Source of the DNA: CAYNVS01 sp964400725
GTDB taxonomy: Bacteria; Myxococcota_A; SURF-8; CAYNVS01
Direction: 5' to 3'
Assembly: GCA_964400725.1 (NCBI GenBank)
Contig: CAYNVS010000007.1
Location: 1-64,000 of the forward strand
DNA: 64,000 bases
Below are positions 1 through 8,510 of the stretch, in pieces. Every line of letters begins with the position of its first letter. Within the stretch, counting starts at the first letter, position 1. Made by a program: the position numbers and the translations under genes. Below the pieces are notes generated by a model that made no database searches, was not told the DNA's origin, and saw only the letters and a list, made by a program, of their open reading frames with translations.

Positions 1-716
1 CGAAAGAGACTCCGAAGGAACAACCGAAGGAACAGCCAAAGGAGACTCCGAAGGAGACGCCTAAGGAACAACCGAAGGAACAGCCAAAGGAGACTCCGAA
101 GGAAACGCCTAAGGAACAACCGAAGGAACAGCCAAAGGAGACTCCGAAAGAGACGCCTAAGGAACAACCGAAGGAACAGCCAAAGGAGACTCCGAAGGAA
201 ACGCCTAAGGAACAACCGAAGGAACAGCCAAAGGAGACTCCGAAGGAGCAGCCCAAGGAAGCTCCCAAAGAAACTCCTAAGGACAACGCGAATCAAACCC
301 CAGCGGGCGGAGTAGTTCCGGTTGAAAACAAAGAGCAGCCGAAAGAAGCTCCAAAGGAAACTCCGAAGGAGCAGCCCAAGGAAGCTCCCAAAGAAACTCC
401 TAAGGACAACGCGAATCAAACCCCAGCGGGCGGAGTAGTTCCGGTTGAAAACAAAGAACAGCCAAAGGAGACTCCGAAAGAGACGCCAAAAGAACAGCCG
501 AAAGAACAACCAAAGGAGCAGCCCAAAGACGCCAACGTAGGCAATACCGCCCCGGCAAACAACGCGACGACGGTTGTTACGCCAGGCGCGCAGCAAAATC
601 CGCCCGACCCGAAAAAAGAGGAGGAAAAGAAAAAGGAAACCCCGAAGGAGGCTCCGAAGGACGCTCCGGTCGAACAGCCTAAAGACGACTCCGGGGCCGA
701 GCCGGTAAAGTTATAA
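1..716 (+). CDS. C-terminal part of a Lys-Glu-Pro repeat protein (5' end outside the window)
   Basis: An open frame runs from the window edge (first full codon at 3) to TAA at 714-716. It consists almost entirely of tetrapeptides K-E-T-P, K-E-Q-P and K-E-A-P, interrupted twice by the same insert (K-D-N-A-N-Q-T-P, then a Gly/Val-rich piece). It ends in a mixed Asn/Ala/Pro and Lys/Glu tail finishing A-E-P-V-K-L. The frame stays open although the DNA is highly repetitive, so it is coding. Such a low-complexity, charge-alternating Pro-rich stretch should be extended and disordered, for example a periplasm-spanning or wall-spanning linker; this is inference. The N-terminal domain that would name the protein is missing. 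The kinase gene 125 bp downstream has a much shorter Lys/Glu run, so the two may belong to the same surface or signalling context. Confidence 0.85.
   Translation, partial: KETPKEQPKEQPKETPKETPKEQPKEQPKETPKETPKEQPKEQPKETPKETPKEQPKEQPKETPKETPKEQPKEQPKETPKEQPKEAPKETPKDNANQTPAGGVVPVENKEQPKEAPKETPKEQPKEAPKETPKDNANQTPAGGVVPVENKEQPKETPKETPKEQPKEQPKEQPKDANVGNTAPANNATTVVTPGAQQNPPDPKKEEEKKKETPKEAPKDAPVEQPKDDSGAEPVKL
39..230 (+). repeat. Four tandem 48-bp repeats inside the Lys-Glu-Pro gene
   Basis: Units lie at 39-86, 87-134, 135-182 and 183-230, each coding for KETP-KETP-KEQP-KEQP. Units 2 and 4 are identical; the others differ only at synonymous third positions. A 36-bp partial unit lacking one KETP precedes them at 3-38. 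The near identity at DNA level points to recent slippage or recombination. Confidence 0.93.
243..488 (+). repeat. Direct duplication with 123-bp period inside the same gene
   Basis: The segment starting at 243 recurs at 366. The first 92 bases or so of each copy are identical, covering the KEQP-KEAP-KETP run and the Asn/Gly/Val-rich insert; after that the copies diverge within KExP codons. The period is 41 codons, so the frame is kept. Confidence 0.9.
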
Positions 717-841
717 CCGACGTTTTGACGCGCCTTTTTGACGCGAAAAAATATCTCAAAATGATTTGCTTTTAATAACTCGGTTATATATTATTCCATG
801 AAATTTGCTTTTATTGGTTGCTTGCGGCGATAATTAAACAA

Positions 842-3394
842 ATGGTTATGTTAAAACCCGAACCGTTTGGAAACTATCTTCTTATCGAGAAGGTTTCCAC
901 CGGGGGTATGGCGGAAATCCAAAAGGCTCTCATGGTCAGCGGAGAGTCTTTCAAAAAACTGGTCGCCATAAAAAGGCTGCTTCCCGCCGTCGCCGAGGAC
1001 GAAGAATTCGCAAATATGTTCATCGACGAGGCGAACATCGCAGGCCAGCTTCACCACGCCAACATCGCGCAAGTGTACGATTTGGGAAAGCTGAACGAGC
1101 ATTTCTTCATCGCCATGGAGTACGTGCAGGGACGCGATCTGCGCGCTCTCTTCGAGCGCCTGAAAAAAATAAAACGCGGCATACCGCTTTCAATGGCGGT
1201 TTTCATTATTTCCAAAGTCTGCGAGGGGCTGGACTACGCGCACCGCAAAAAAGACGCGCAGGGACGGCCGCTTAACATAGTTCACCGCGACATAAGTCCG
1301 CCTAACATTCTTCTTTCTTTTGAAGGAGACGTTAAAATCGTCGATTTCGGCATCGCGCAGGCGCAGCGCAAACTGACGCAGACGCAAGCCGGAATTTTAA
1401 AAGGGAAATTCGGCTACATGTCGCCGGAGCAGGTCCGCGGTTTTCCGCTTGACAGGCGTTCCGACATTTTTTCTCTCGGCATCGTTTTATACGAAATGAT
1501 AACCGGCCGCAGGCTTTTCGTCGGCTCCTCCGACTACAACACGCTGGAAAAAGTCCGCAGCGCGGAAATAAAGAAGCCGAGCGAAATCAATCCGCACGTC
1601 TCCGCCGACCTCGAACGAGTCGTCATGCGCGCCCTCGAACGCGATCTCAACCAGCGCTACCAATGGGCCAGCGAATTTCAGGACGACCTTAACCGTTATC
1701 TCTACGGTCAGACGGCGACATATACGCGGCAGAATTTGTCCGAGTTTATGAGCGGCATTTTTTCGGAAGACATCGAGGCCGAGCGCAAGCGCATGGAAGA
1801 CCTCGAAAAAATCAACGTCGAAGAGCTGCTGCGCGAAGCTAAGCAGGCCGCCTACAAAAGCCTCAAGACAGACGAAGTCAAACCGCTTCCCATCCAGCAG
1901 AGGGAAGTATTCGTCGGCAAGGACGGAAAGAACATATCGCCCGAACAGGCGATGTTGATAGAGATGGAAATGCCGTCCGACCCCATCAAGCTGGTAACCG
2001 ATTTGCCGGGAAATAAAGCGGCGGCGAGAATACAAGGACGCAACCTGAGCGCGGCGGCGAGACAGCACACCGAGCCGCTGATTCAAACGCCGCAGATGAA
2101 CCAGCCCGGACCGCTGCCGCAAAATAAAAATTACAACATACAGGTTGTTGGAGCCAAAAAAAGCTCCGACGACGCGCCGGAGAAAAAAAAGCCTCAAATA
2201 AATTATTTCGGCGTCGATAAACGCCATAAAAAAGCGCTGAATGCGGGCTTAATCGCGGTTGCGGCGGTTTTCGTCTTGATGGCGGTTTACATTTTATTAA
2301 AGTCGCCGTATAAAACCGTTTCGCTCGACACTGCGGCGGGAGTCAAAACGGCCTCCGCGATATTCATTTCGCCGGGCAAGCCCGCGAGCGTTCAACTTAT
2401 TCCTTACAAAGACGACGTCGCCGATCTTAACGCCGCATTTCAAGTCTGCCCCAAGACGCCGTGCAAAGTCCCCGACATTCCCGCCGGTTTATACCGTATT
2501 GTTTTTTCTGGCAACGCCGGCATGTTTGCGGTTCCGAAGTTTCATTTCGAGCCCGGCAAGGAATATCCTCCAATTTCCGCGTTGTACGGACAAAGCGGAA
2601 CGAAGACCGGCGTGATGCTCATAGGTTCGGAGCCGACGGGGGCGCGCGTCGAGATTAAGCTGGGCAGCGAAACGCTGGAAAGCGGAGAGACGCCGTTTAA
2701 AGTTAAAAACGCCTTAGCCGGAGAAAAACTCGACGTTACGGTCAGCAAATCTGGCTTCCGCACCGAAATGTTCTCGACGATTTTAGACCCTTATCAGGTC
2801 TTTAAAAAGGAAGTAAAGCTGAAGAGCTCCAAGGCTTCCTTTAAAATAATCAGCAACGTAATGGGCGCCAACATTTTCATCGACGGCGTCGATTCCGGCA
2901 AGGTTACGCCTTCCGACGTTCCCAACCTTGAACCGGGCAAAGAGTATAAAATCACGCTGAAATTCGGCGGCAAAACGGTTGAAAAGTCGGTCGTTCCCAG
3001 CGCGGGCGACGACGAAGTCAGCGTAAAATTTCCGGACGTCGCGGAAAAGCAGGAAGCCGCCCCGCAAACCCAAAAAACGGGCGACGGCGGAACGAAAGAA
3101 AAAGAGAAGGAAAAAGAAAAGGAACCCGTCGTTCAAATAGTAAAAGACGACAAAACTGGAAAACTCATAGTTACTGCCCCTAAAGGCCCCACAAACTTCG
3201 TCGTCGGCAGCGTAAAGGGAACGACGCCCAAGTCGCTTAATTTAAAGCCCGGCCTGCACGAGCTTCAGGTCGTTCTTCCCGCCGGTTTCCCCGTCCCGTG
3301 CGGCAATCCTAGAATAGAAGTAGGCTCCACGACTCATTGCGTAATTAATTTCGTCAGAAACAGCTACAACTGCGAGTGTAAAAAGCCGGAATAA
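842..3394 (+). CDS. Membrane-anchored Ser/Thr protein kinase with PEGA domains
   Basis: 850 residues from ATG 842 (ATG 848 is equally possible; an in-frame TTG at 818 is less likely, and no strong Shine-Dalgarno is visible). The kinase domain spans about residues 9-290: a glycine loop around S19-T-G-G-M-A, VAIK Lys44, H148-R-D150 with the catalytic-loop Asn, D168-F-G, and GYMSPEQ in the activation segment, so all catalytic residues are present. A Lys/Pro/Gln-rich linker follows. One membrane helix lies at about 468-488. Beyond it are PEGA-type beta modules with their Gly-Pro/Asp-Gly turns (about 590-650 and 660-720), a Lys/Glu run, and a C-terminal part with four Cys. The plan, cytosolic kinase plus extracytoplasmic PEGA modules, is typical of myxobacterial Hanks-type kinases. 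Ligand and substrate cannot be told from sequence. Confidence 0.92.
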   Translation: MVMLKPEPFGNYLLIEKVSTGGMAEIQKALMVSGESFKKLVAIKRLLPAVAEDEEFANMFIDEANIAGQLHHANIAQVYDLGKLNEHFFIAMEYVQGRDLRALFERLKKIKRGIPLSMAVFIISKVCEGLDYAHRKKDAQGRPLNIVHRDISPPNILLSFEGDVKIVDFGIAQAQRKLTQTQAGILKGKFGYMSPEQVRGFPLDRRSDIFSLGIVLYEMITGRRLFVGSSDYNTLEKVRSAEIKKPSEINPHVSADLERVVMRALERDLNQRYQWASEFQDDLNRYLYGQTATYTRQNLSEFMSGIFSEDIEAERKRMEDLEKINVEELLREAKQAAYKSLKTDEVKPLPIQQREVFVGKDGKNISPEQAMLIEMEMPSDPIKLVTDLPGNKAAARIQGRNLSAAARQHTEPLIQTPQMNQPGPLPQNKNYNIQVVGAKKSSDDAPEKKKPQINYFGVDKRHKKALNAGLIAVAAVFVLMAVYILLKSPYKTVSLDTAAGVKTASAIFISPGKPASVQLIPYKDDVADLNAAFQVCPKTPCKVPDIPAGLYRIVFSGNAGMFAVPKFHFEPGKEYPPISALYGQSGTKTGVMLIGSEPTGARVEIKLGSETLESGETPFKVKNALAGEKLDVTVSKSGFRTEMFSTILDPYQVFKKEVKLKSSKASFKIISNVMGANIFIDGVDSGKVTPSDVPNLEPGKEYKITLKFGGKTVEKSVVPSAGDDEVSVKFPDVAEKQEAAPQTQKTGDGGTKEKEKEKEKEPVVQIVKDDKTGKLIVTAPKGPTNFVVGSVKGTTPKSLNLKPGLHELQVVLPAGFPVPCGNPRIEVGSTTHCVINFVRNSYNCECKKPE

Positions 3395-3436
3395 ACGCGG
3401 CGGCAAATCTTTGCCTTGCCCAATTGCGGCGCAATG

Positions 3437-3448
3437 ACGTAATATAAT
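3437..3448 (+). promoter_or_regulatory. -10-like box shared with another promoter region
   Basis: A perfect TATAAT (3443-3448) sits inside ACGTAATATAAT about 50 bp upstream of the GT-C gene. The same 12-mer recurs at 41830-41841 before a Cys-rich lipoprotein gene. No good -35 box at normal spacing is visible at either site. Confidence 0.35.
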
Positions 3449-3500
3449 CAAGTAAAATTCGACAAACCGCCGAAGTTGCGGAACTGAAAAAAGCGCTAAA

Positions 3501-5585
3501 GTGAACTGCAAAACCAACGACGATTTAAAATTATTGAACGTCTCCCGCAAGGAGACGCTGGTCGTCGTTCTGCTCGTCGCGGCGTCGATGGGCGTTCTCA
3601 TATCAATGGCGACGCGTAAAACGGGCGGTCATTTGGGCGGAATGATAGACGACGTTTACATCCATCTTCAATACGCCAAAATGATAGCCAAGGGGCGCTT
3701 TTTCGAGTACTGCGAAGGGTGCGGTTTCAGCAAAGGGGAAACTTCCCCGCTTTACGCCTTTCTGCTCGCCCCCGCTTTTTGGCTGGGCTTAACCGGCGAG
3801 CGCGCCCTGTTGTGGGCGTTCGGTTTGGCTTTCGCCGCGACGTCGGCCACGTTCCTATTAATAATCGACGCGGCAAAACGACTCGGCTCGAAACTGACCG
3901 GCTGGCTGACCGTCGCCTTGTGCTTTTTGCACTTCGAGCTGATAATCTGCTGCTTCTCCGGCATGGAAGTCGGACTCGCCGCCGCGCTTTTGGCTTTGTG
4001 GGCTAATACTCTTGTAAGGCTATTTTCAAAACCGCCCGGCGAGGCTCCGAAAGCGTTTGCGGTTCATTTAATAACCGCCGCCATCGCGCCCGCGCTGCGT
4101 CCCGAACTTTTTGCGGCGAGTTTGGCGACCGCGGCGCTCGTTTGCTTAGGCCGTATAGCTTACGCGCCGAATAAACGTTTGCGCAACCTCTGGTTCCTGC
4201 CGGTTCCTTTTGCCGGGCAGGCGGCCGTATCGCTGTATTATTTCGTCAAAACCGGAAGCGTCGCCTACAACAGCGCGTTGTCAAAATCGTATTTCACCCA
4301 GCCGATGATTACGTTCGGACAGGGGCTCAAGCCGACGCTGGAAAACGTTTGGAATTTCTTTTTCAAAACCCTTTTAGGACGCGATTCGGAACCGCACTTC
4401 GCCAAGTTCTTTCTTGTTTTTTTTGCCGCGGCCGTTTTGTTCGTTTTAATTAAAAAAAGCCCATTTAGGCGTTTTTTTTCGGCGGTTTTGCCGGTAATAA
4501 CGGCCGGACTGCTTATTCCCCAAACCACTTACTCCGTAAGCTGGGGGCTTTACCGTTACAGCCAGCCGTTTTTTCCGTGGCTGTTTTTCGCCTTGGCGTT
4601 CCTTTTGGCCGAAATGATACTTTCGCGAAAGGCGCGTCTTATTGCGTTCTCTTGCGCGGCGATTATGTACCTAGCTTGGTTTTCGGCTTCTACGCACGTT
4701 CCGACCTGGGCGGCGGAATACGCCGACGGAGTGAACGACGTTCACAGGCAGCAGAGGCGCGTCGGAGATTTCATCCGAATCAACCTTCCCAAAGACGCCG
4801 TGATAGGCATCAACGACGCGGGCGCGATAGCGTACTTTTCGGAGCGGCGCGTATTCGACGCTCTGGGGCTCGTAACCGAGGACATGGCCGTTTGCTTCAA
4901 GCGCGGAAACGGCTGTCTTTACGAGCATTTCAAGCATATGGACAGAAGCGGGCGTCCGACGCACTTCGCGACGTACCCCGACTGGTATTACGATAAGCTA
5001 ATTTTCGGCGAAGAAATATTCCGCGCGACGGCGCCCAAGCACGCCATGGTGGGAGCCTTTACCAAATTTCTTTACGCCGCTAAGTGGGACGCCGTCGACG
5101 CCAAAGACGGCCCTCAGTTTCCGCCTCCCAACTACGAGCTCGCGGACGAAATAGACGTGGGCAGCCTGCGCCATCAGCGCGCTCACGGCTACGAAATACG
5201 CTCTTGGAAAGGCGCGGTGGATTACGGAACCGCGTTCAGGGAGTTCAAATACAAGAACTCCAAAAGCGGCAGAGTTTATCCCGAGTTCGGCGTCGTGGTT
5301 CCCAAAGGGAAACGGGAGGTTTTTAAAATTAAAACCAAACCCGGCAAACCGCTGATGATAATGCTGCGCACGGACGCGTATTGGGGAATAAACGCCGAGG
5401 TTAAAGCCGGAACGATGAAGACTGCCTTGACGTGGAAGCACGATCAAGTCAGGGACGCGTGGGTTGACGCGAGCATCATTCTTCCGAAAGAGGCGATAAC
5501 CGACGAGGAGACGAAGATTGAAATTCTTAACAACGCGACGGACGTCGGCTCGTTTCATTACTGGTTTTACCAGCCCAGAGATTGA
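3501..5585 (+). CDS. GT-C type membrane glycosyltransferase-like protein
   Basis: 694 residues from a GTG start. A first membrane helix (about 19-36) is followed by an extracytoplasmic loop with Asp50-Asp51 in the context IDDVYIHLQYAK. That matches the acidic motif at the end of TM1 in lipid-phosphate-sugar dependent GT-C enzymes. Some nine or ten further hydrophobic helices run to about residue 400, then a soluble domain of some 290 residues. GT-C proteins of this plan move sugars from polyprenyl phosphate donors to glycans, lipids or proteins outside the membrane; donor and acceptor are unknown. It is the first of three unrelated-looking GT-C-like proteins in the window. Classification rests on topology and the acidic motif, so a non-enzymatic membrane protein is not excluded. 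Confidence 0.72.
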   Translation: MNCKTNDDLKLLNVSRKETLVVVLLVAASMGVLISMATRKTGGHLGGMIDDVYIHLQYAKMIAKGRFFEYCEGCGFSKGETSPLYAFLLAPAFWLGLTGERALLWAFGLAFAATSATFLLIIDAAKRLGSKLTGWLTVALCFLHFELIICCFSGMEVGLAAALLALWANTLVRLFSKPPGEAPKAFAVHLITAAIAPALRPELFAASLATAALVCLGRIAYAPNKRLRNLWFLPVPFAGQAAVSLYYFVKTGSVAYNSALSKSYFTQPMITFGQGLKPTLENVWNFFFKTLLGRDSEPHFAKFFLVFFAAAVLFVLIKKSPFRRFFSAVLPVITAGLLIPQTTYSVSWGLYRYSQPFFPWLFFALAFLLAEMILSRKARLIAFSCAAIMYLAWFSASTHVPTWAAEYADGVNDVHRQQRRVGDFIRINLPKDAVIGINDAGAIAYFSERRVFDALGLVTEDMAVCFKRGNGCLYEHFKHMDRSGRPTHFATYPDWYYDKLIFGEEIFRATAPKHAMVGAFTKFLYAAKWDAVDAKDGPQFPPPNYELADEIDVGSLRHQRAHGYEIRSWKGAVDYGTAFREFKYKNSKSGRVYPEFGVVVPKGKREVFKIKTKPGKPLMIMLRTDAYWGINAEVKAGTMKTALTWKHDQVRDAWVDASIILPKEAITDEETKIEILNNATDVGSFHYWFYQPRD

Positions 5586-5619
5586 AAACTAAAAAGCGTT
5601 TTAAAGGCGGTCTCTTCGC

Positions 5620-5648
5620 TTGACTGTAAAAGCGTATGCGGCTATACC
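5620..5648 (+). promoter_or_regulatory. Sigma70-type promoter for skp
   Basis: TTGACT (5620-5625), a 17-bp spacer and TATACC (5643-5648), with the skp start codon about 54 bp downstream of the -10. Confidence 0.55.
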
Positions 5649-5701
5649 TTTTAAGAATAATGTTTGGTAAAACTATTACCGTTTGAAAACAGGAGATTTG
5701 C

Positions 5702-6274
5702 ATGAACCTTTATAAAAAAGCGGCTCTTTTCGGCGCGATAGTATGCGCGGCGGTATTTTTCGTCGGAGCGGGAAGCGGCAAGTTCACGGTCGCGTTCGTC
5801 GATATGACGCGCGCGCTCAACGAAGTCGGCGAAGGAAAGGTCGAACTGGGCAAGCTGGAAGGATGGCAGGCGGCCAAGCGCGACGATCTCGCGAAAAAAG
5901 AAAAAGACTTGATGGACCGCAAAGAAAAACTGCAATCCGAAGAGGCGACGCTCTCTCAGGACGCTTACAAGGCCAAGGTTGAAATTTACCTGAAGGACGT
6001 CGAGGCGTTCCAGAAAGATAAAATGGCGGCGGCGAAGGATTTGCAGGACAAGCTCGCCAACGCAACCGTTTACGTTAAGCGCAGAATGGATTTAATCATT
6101 TCCGAAATGGCCGAGAAAAACGGCTACGACATGGTTGTGGACATCACAGAAGGCGGCGTGGTTTATTTCCCTTCGTCCATGGACATCACCAACGAAATAA
6201 TAAGAGAATACGACAAGCGTTATCCGGCCTCTTCCTCCGATTCGGGCAAAAGCAAAGATAAGAAAAAGAAATAA
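5702..6274 (+). CDS. skp: OmpH/Skp-family periplasmic chaperone
   Basis: 190 residues with a clear signal peptide (about 1-23, ending near GAGSG), then the beta strand F-T-V-A-F-V-D-M that opens OmpH-family proteins. A long Lys/Glu-rich coiled coil follows (about 45-125) and a short C-terminal strand/helix region. Skp forms a trimer whose coiled-coil arms hold unfolded outer membrane proteins in the periplasm. The start has a good Shine-Dalgarno (AGGAG). The C-terminus ends in a Ser/Lys-rich tail not usual for E. coli Skp. Neighbouring genes are lgt and a GT-C protein rather than bamA or lpxD, so the usual envelope cluster is not kept here. Confidence 0.85.
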   Translation: MNLYKKAALFGAIVCAAVFFVGAGSGKFTVAFVDMTRALNEVGEGKVELGKLEGWQAAKRDDLAKKEKDLMDRKEKLQSEEATLSQDAYKAKVEIYLKDVEAFQKDKMAAAKDLQDKLANATVYVKRRMDLIISEMAEKNGYDMVVDITEGGVVYFPSSMDITNEIIREYDKRYPASSSDSGKSKDKKKK

Positions 6275-6343
6275 CGACGCGCCCAAGTCTTTTAATCGTT
6301 AAACCCGGCCCGCGCCTCGCCGCGAAGCCGCAAGGAGACGACT

Positions 6344-7423
6344 ATGCGACCGGAGCTGTTTTATATTCCATGGGTGGAATTCCCAAGCAAATCGTGGTAT
6401 ATTTTAATACTTATAATTTTCGCGGCCATCGGCATGGCGCTAAATTATTTAGGCCAGCGCAAAAAGAGCGAATTCCTTTATAATTACAGCTACATAATCG
6501 CGGCGGCGGCGGTGATCGCGGGCTTGGCGGTATGGATAAAATTTTTCCCGCCTTCCGCAGACAGCGGCATTAAATTCGGCGACGAGGTTGCCAAGCCGGT
6601 TTACGGCTACGGGCTTATGCTCGGTTTGAGTTTTATTATCTGCTGGTACATGACGCTCGCCCTCGCGCCTAAAATGGGCTTTAAAATTGAGGAAATTTAT
6701 TGGGTTTTGGTAATTTCCGTCGTTTCGAGTCTCTTCGGCGCAAGGCTTTTCCACGTTATCAGCAATCCCGGCGACTGGGAGCATTTCTTCGCCTTTGAAA
6801 ACGGCGGGCTTGTGGCGTACGGCGGTTACTTTGCGGCGGTGGCGGCCAACGCGATTTATTTTCGCGTTACCAAAGTCGATATAGGACGCGCGTTCGACCT
6901 TTTCGCGCCCGCGCTTGCGCTGGGCTTGGGCATAACGCGAATAGGCTGCTTTCTGCGCGGCTGCTGTTACGGCAAGCCGACCGATTCCTTCCTCGGCGTC
7001 GTTTTTCCGAACGTGAAGAATTCAATCGTTTACCCCACGCACGGTTCGCAGGCGGTTTACCCCACTCAGCTTTTCGAGAGCGCGCTTGGCTTCGCGCTTG
7101 CGGGTTTGCTTCTTTATTTGCTTCTAAAAAAGCGCCATTGGGTTCGCGGCAGCATATTTTTGCTCTTCTTCGCGCTTTATGCGGTCGGGCGTTTTTTTCT
7201 TGAGTTCATCCGCGACGACAGCGGGCGCGCCTTTTATTTCGGCAATACTATTTCCGAGTCGCAGCTTTACGGAATATTCGTTTTAATCGGCTGCGGAATC
7301 GGTTATTTTTACTTCAAAACGCATCCGGTCGCGCTTTACGCGGTAAAAGCGGAAGCAAAAACCGCCGAACAGAAGCCCGACAAAGAAAAAAAGACAAAGA
7401 AGGACAAGCGTAGAAAAGGATAA
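6344..7423 (+). CDS. lgt: Prolipoprotein diacylglyceryl transferase, copy 1
   Basis: 359 residues, seven or more membrane helices. Lgt moves a diacylglyceryl group from phosphatidylglycerol to the lipobox Cys of prolipoproteins. Family signatures are visible: the ARLFHV region, NGGLVAYGGYF (the usual H-G-G-L is N-G-G-L here), the RIGCFLRGCCYG signature, YPTQLFES, and the catalytic-face segment GRFFLEFIRDD. It is longer than the usual 260-290 residues because of an N-terminal extension with two extra hydrophobic stretches and a Lys-rich C-terminus. AAGGAG precedes the ATG. A second, clearly different lgt lies at 25079-26065 on the other strand, next to two lspA genes. Confidence 0.92.
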   Translation: MRPELFYIPWVEFPSKSWYILILIIFAAIGMALNYLGQRKKSEFLYNYSYIIAAAAVIAGLAVWIKFFPPSADSGIKFGDEVAKPVYGYGLMLGLSFIICWYMTLALAPKMGFKIEEIYWVLVISVVSSLFGARLFHVISNPGDWEHFFAFENGGLVAYGGYFAAVAANAIYFRVTKVDIGRAFDLFAPALALGLGITRIGCFLRGCCYGKPTDSFLGVVFPNVKNSIVYPTHGSQAVYPTQLFESALGFALAGLLLYLLLKKRHWVRGSIFLLFFALYAVGRFFLEFIRDDSGRAFYFGNTISESQLYGIFVLIGCGIGYFYFKTHPVALYAVKAEAKTAEQKPDKEKKTKKDKRRKG

Positions 7424-7842
7424 TCGTCCTTGACTCGGGCCTAGGCAGAAGGCGCGGCGCGCATATTTCGCCTATCGGCTCCGCCCAAGCCGCAAATATA
7501 GCGGCTTCATAAATAATTTCCAAAATACGAATACGCTGTTTGCCAAAAATCTTGGCCGAACTTTTCATTGACGGGCGGCTCTGATGCAACGTTTCTCAAA
7601 AATCTTTTCCGATTGAATTTTCTTTTCTCGCCGCATCTCTCGATACGTTTTGCTTTCGGCAAAACGCGCCATATTCCGGATTGCGCGAAAGCGGAAACAA
7701 GTCCGCGGGTCGGCTTATCAGGGCATAACGGGAGTAATCTGTTTTGACAAATTAAAAATTATATGAGAATTTATACGTTGATAACCTTCTTTAATCTAAT
7801 AAAGACGCCTCGTCGGCGCCGTTAATTTGATGCGAGGAATCA
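7424..7842 (+). other. Intergenic region with one stem-loop repeat
   Basis: No coding potential seen. It holds one copy of the dispersed stem-loop repeat (7631-7670) and an AT-rich stretch with a TTGACA box at 7744-7749 about 95 bp before the next gene. That box lacks a convincing -10 at standard spacing. Confidence 0.6.
7631..7670 (-). repeat. Dispersed stem-loop repeat B, copy 1
   Basis: On the minus strand this reads GCGTTTTGCCGAAAGCAAAA followed by CGTATCGAGAGATGC. It matches the copies at 37596-37637 and 61454-61495. The core GTTTTGC...GCAAAAC forms a hairpin. Confidence 0.75.
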
Positions 7843-8499
7843 ATGAGCGATTTGAGCGAAAAAGCGTTTAAAGATTTTACTAAGAAAGAGCTCGCCGCCC
7901 TCGATAAACTAAAAACGCCCAATCTTATTCAACAATTTCTCGATTCGACCAACTATTCAGCCGATCATTTTTACCGCAGCCCGCTGCAAGTTATGAGGGA
8001 CGACAAGGCGCACTGCGTTGACGGAGCTCTTTTCGCCGCCTGCGCCCTTGAGCGCTTAGGCTTTGCGCCTATGATAATGGAAATAACCGCCGTCCGCGAC
8101 GACGATCATCTGCTCGCGGTTTATAAAGTCGGCGGATGCTGGGGGGCGGTAGCCAAAAGCAACTTCGTGGGGCTGCGTTACCGCGACCCCGTTTATAAAA
8201 GCCTCCGCGAACTGGCAATGAGCTACTTCGAGCCTTACTTCAACACCGAAGGGGAAAAGACGATGCGCGGCTATTCCATGCCGTTAGACCTGACCCGCTT
8301 CAACGAGTGGAGTTGGCGCTCAAAAAACGACCGCATTGAAGAAATAATAGATAAACTGGAAAAAAGCCGCCACGTAAAACTCTTGACGCCGGCGCAGGAA
8401 AATCTCCTTTCATTCGCCGACGCGCGATCCGTCAAAGCCGGGCTGCTCGGCGCCAACCCCGAAGGACTGTTCGACCCCAAAAAAGACAAACGCGGCTGA
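7843..8499 (+). CDS. Transglutaminase-like (papain-fold) protein
   Basis: 218 residues, no signal peptide. The pattern A-H-C58-V-D-G-A-L-F-A-A, helix, then D-D-D-H89-L-L-A-V-Y fits the Cys-helix-His core of bacterial transglutaminase-like domains, which act as peptidases or amidases more often than crosslinkers. The third triad residue cannot be fixed by eye. The C-terminal 70 residues are helical and charged. GAGG lies upstream of the ATG. It is the first gene of a probable operon with the GT-C protein 11 bp downstream and rsmI. Function is unknown; assignment to the fold is fairly safe, activity is inference. Confidence 0.65.
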   Translation: MSDLSEKAFKDFTKKELAALDKLKTPNLIQQFLDSTNYSADHFYRSPLQVMRDDKAHCVDGALFAACALERLGFAPMIMEITAVRDDDHLLAVYKVGGCWGAVAKSNFVGLRYRDPVYKSLRELAMSYFEPYFNTEGEKTMRGYSMPLDLTRFNEWSWRSKNDRIEEIIDKLEKSRHVKLLTPAQENLLSFADARSVKAGLLGANPEGLFDPKKDKRG

Positions 8500-8510
8500 A
8501 CAGGCGCGAG

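Noticed and set aside
1..490. CRISPR-like periodic repeats
   Set aside because: The periods are multiples of three, stay in an open frame and have no unique spacers; they are coding repeats.
1487..2227. 246-codon minus-strand open frame
   Set aside because: Antisense to the kinase gene; no start signal.
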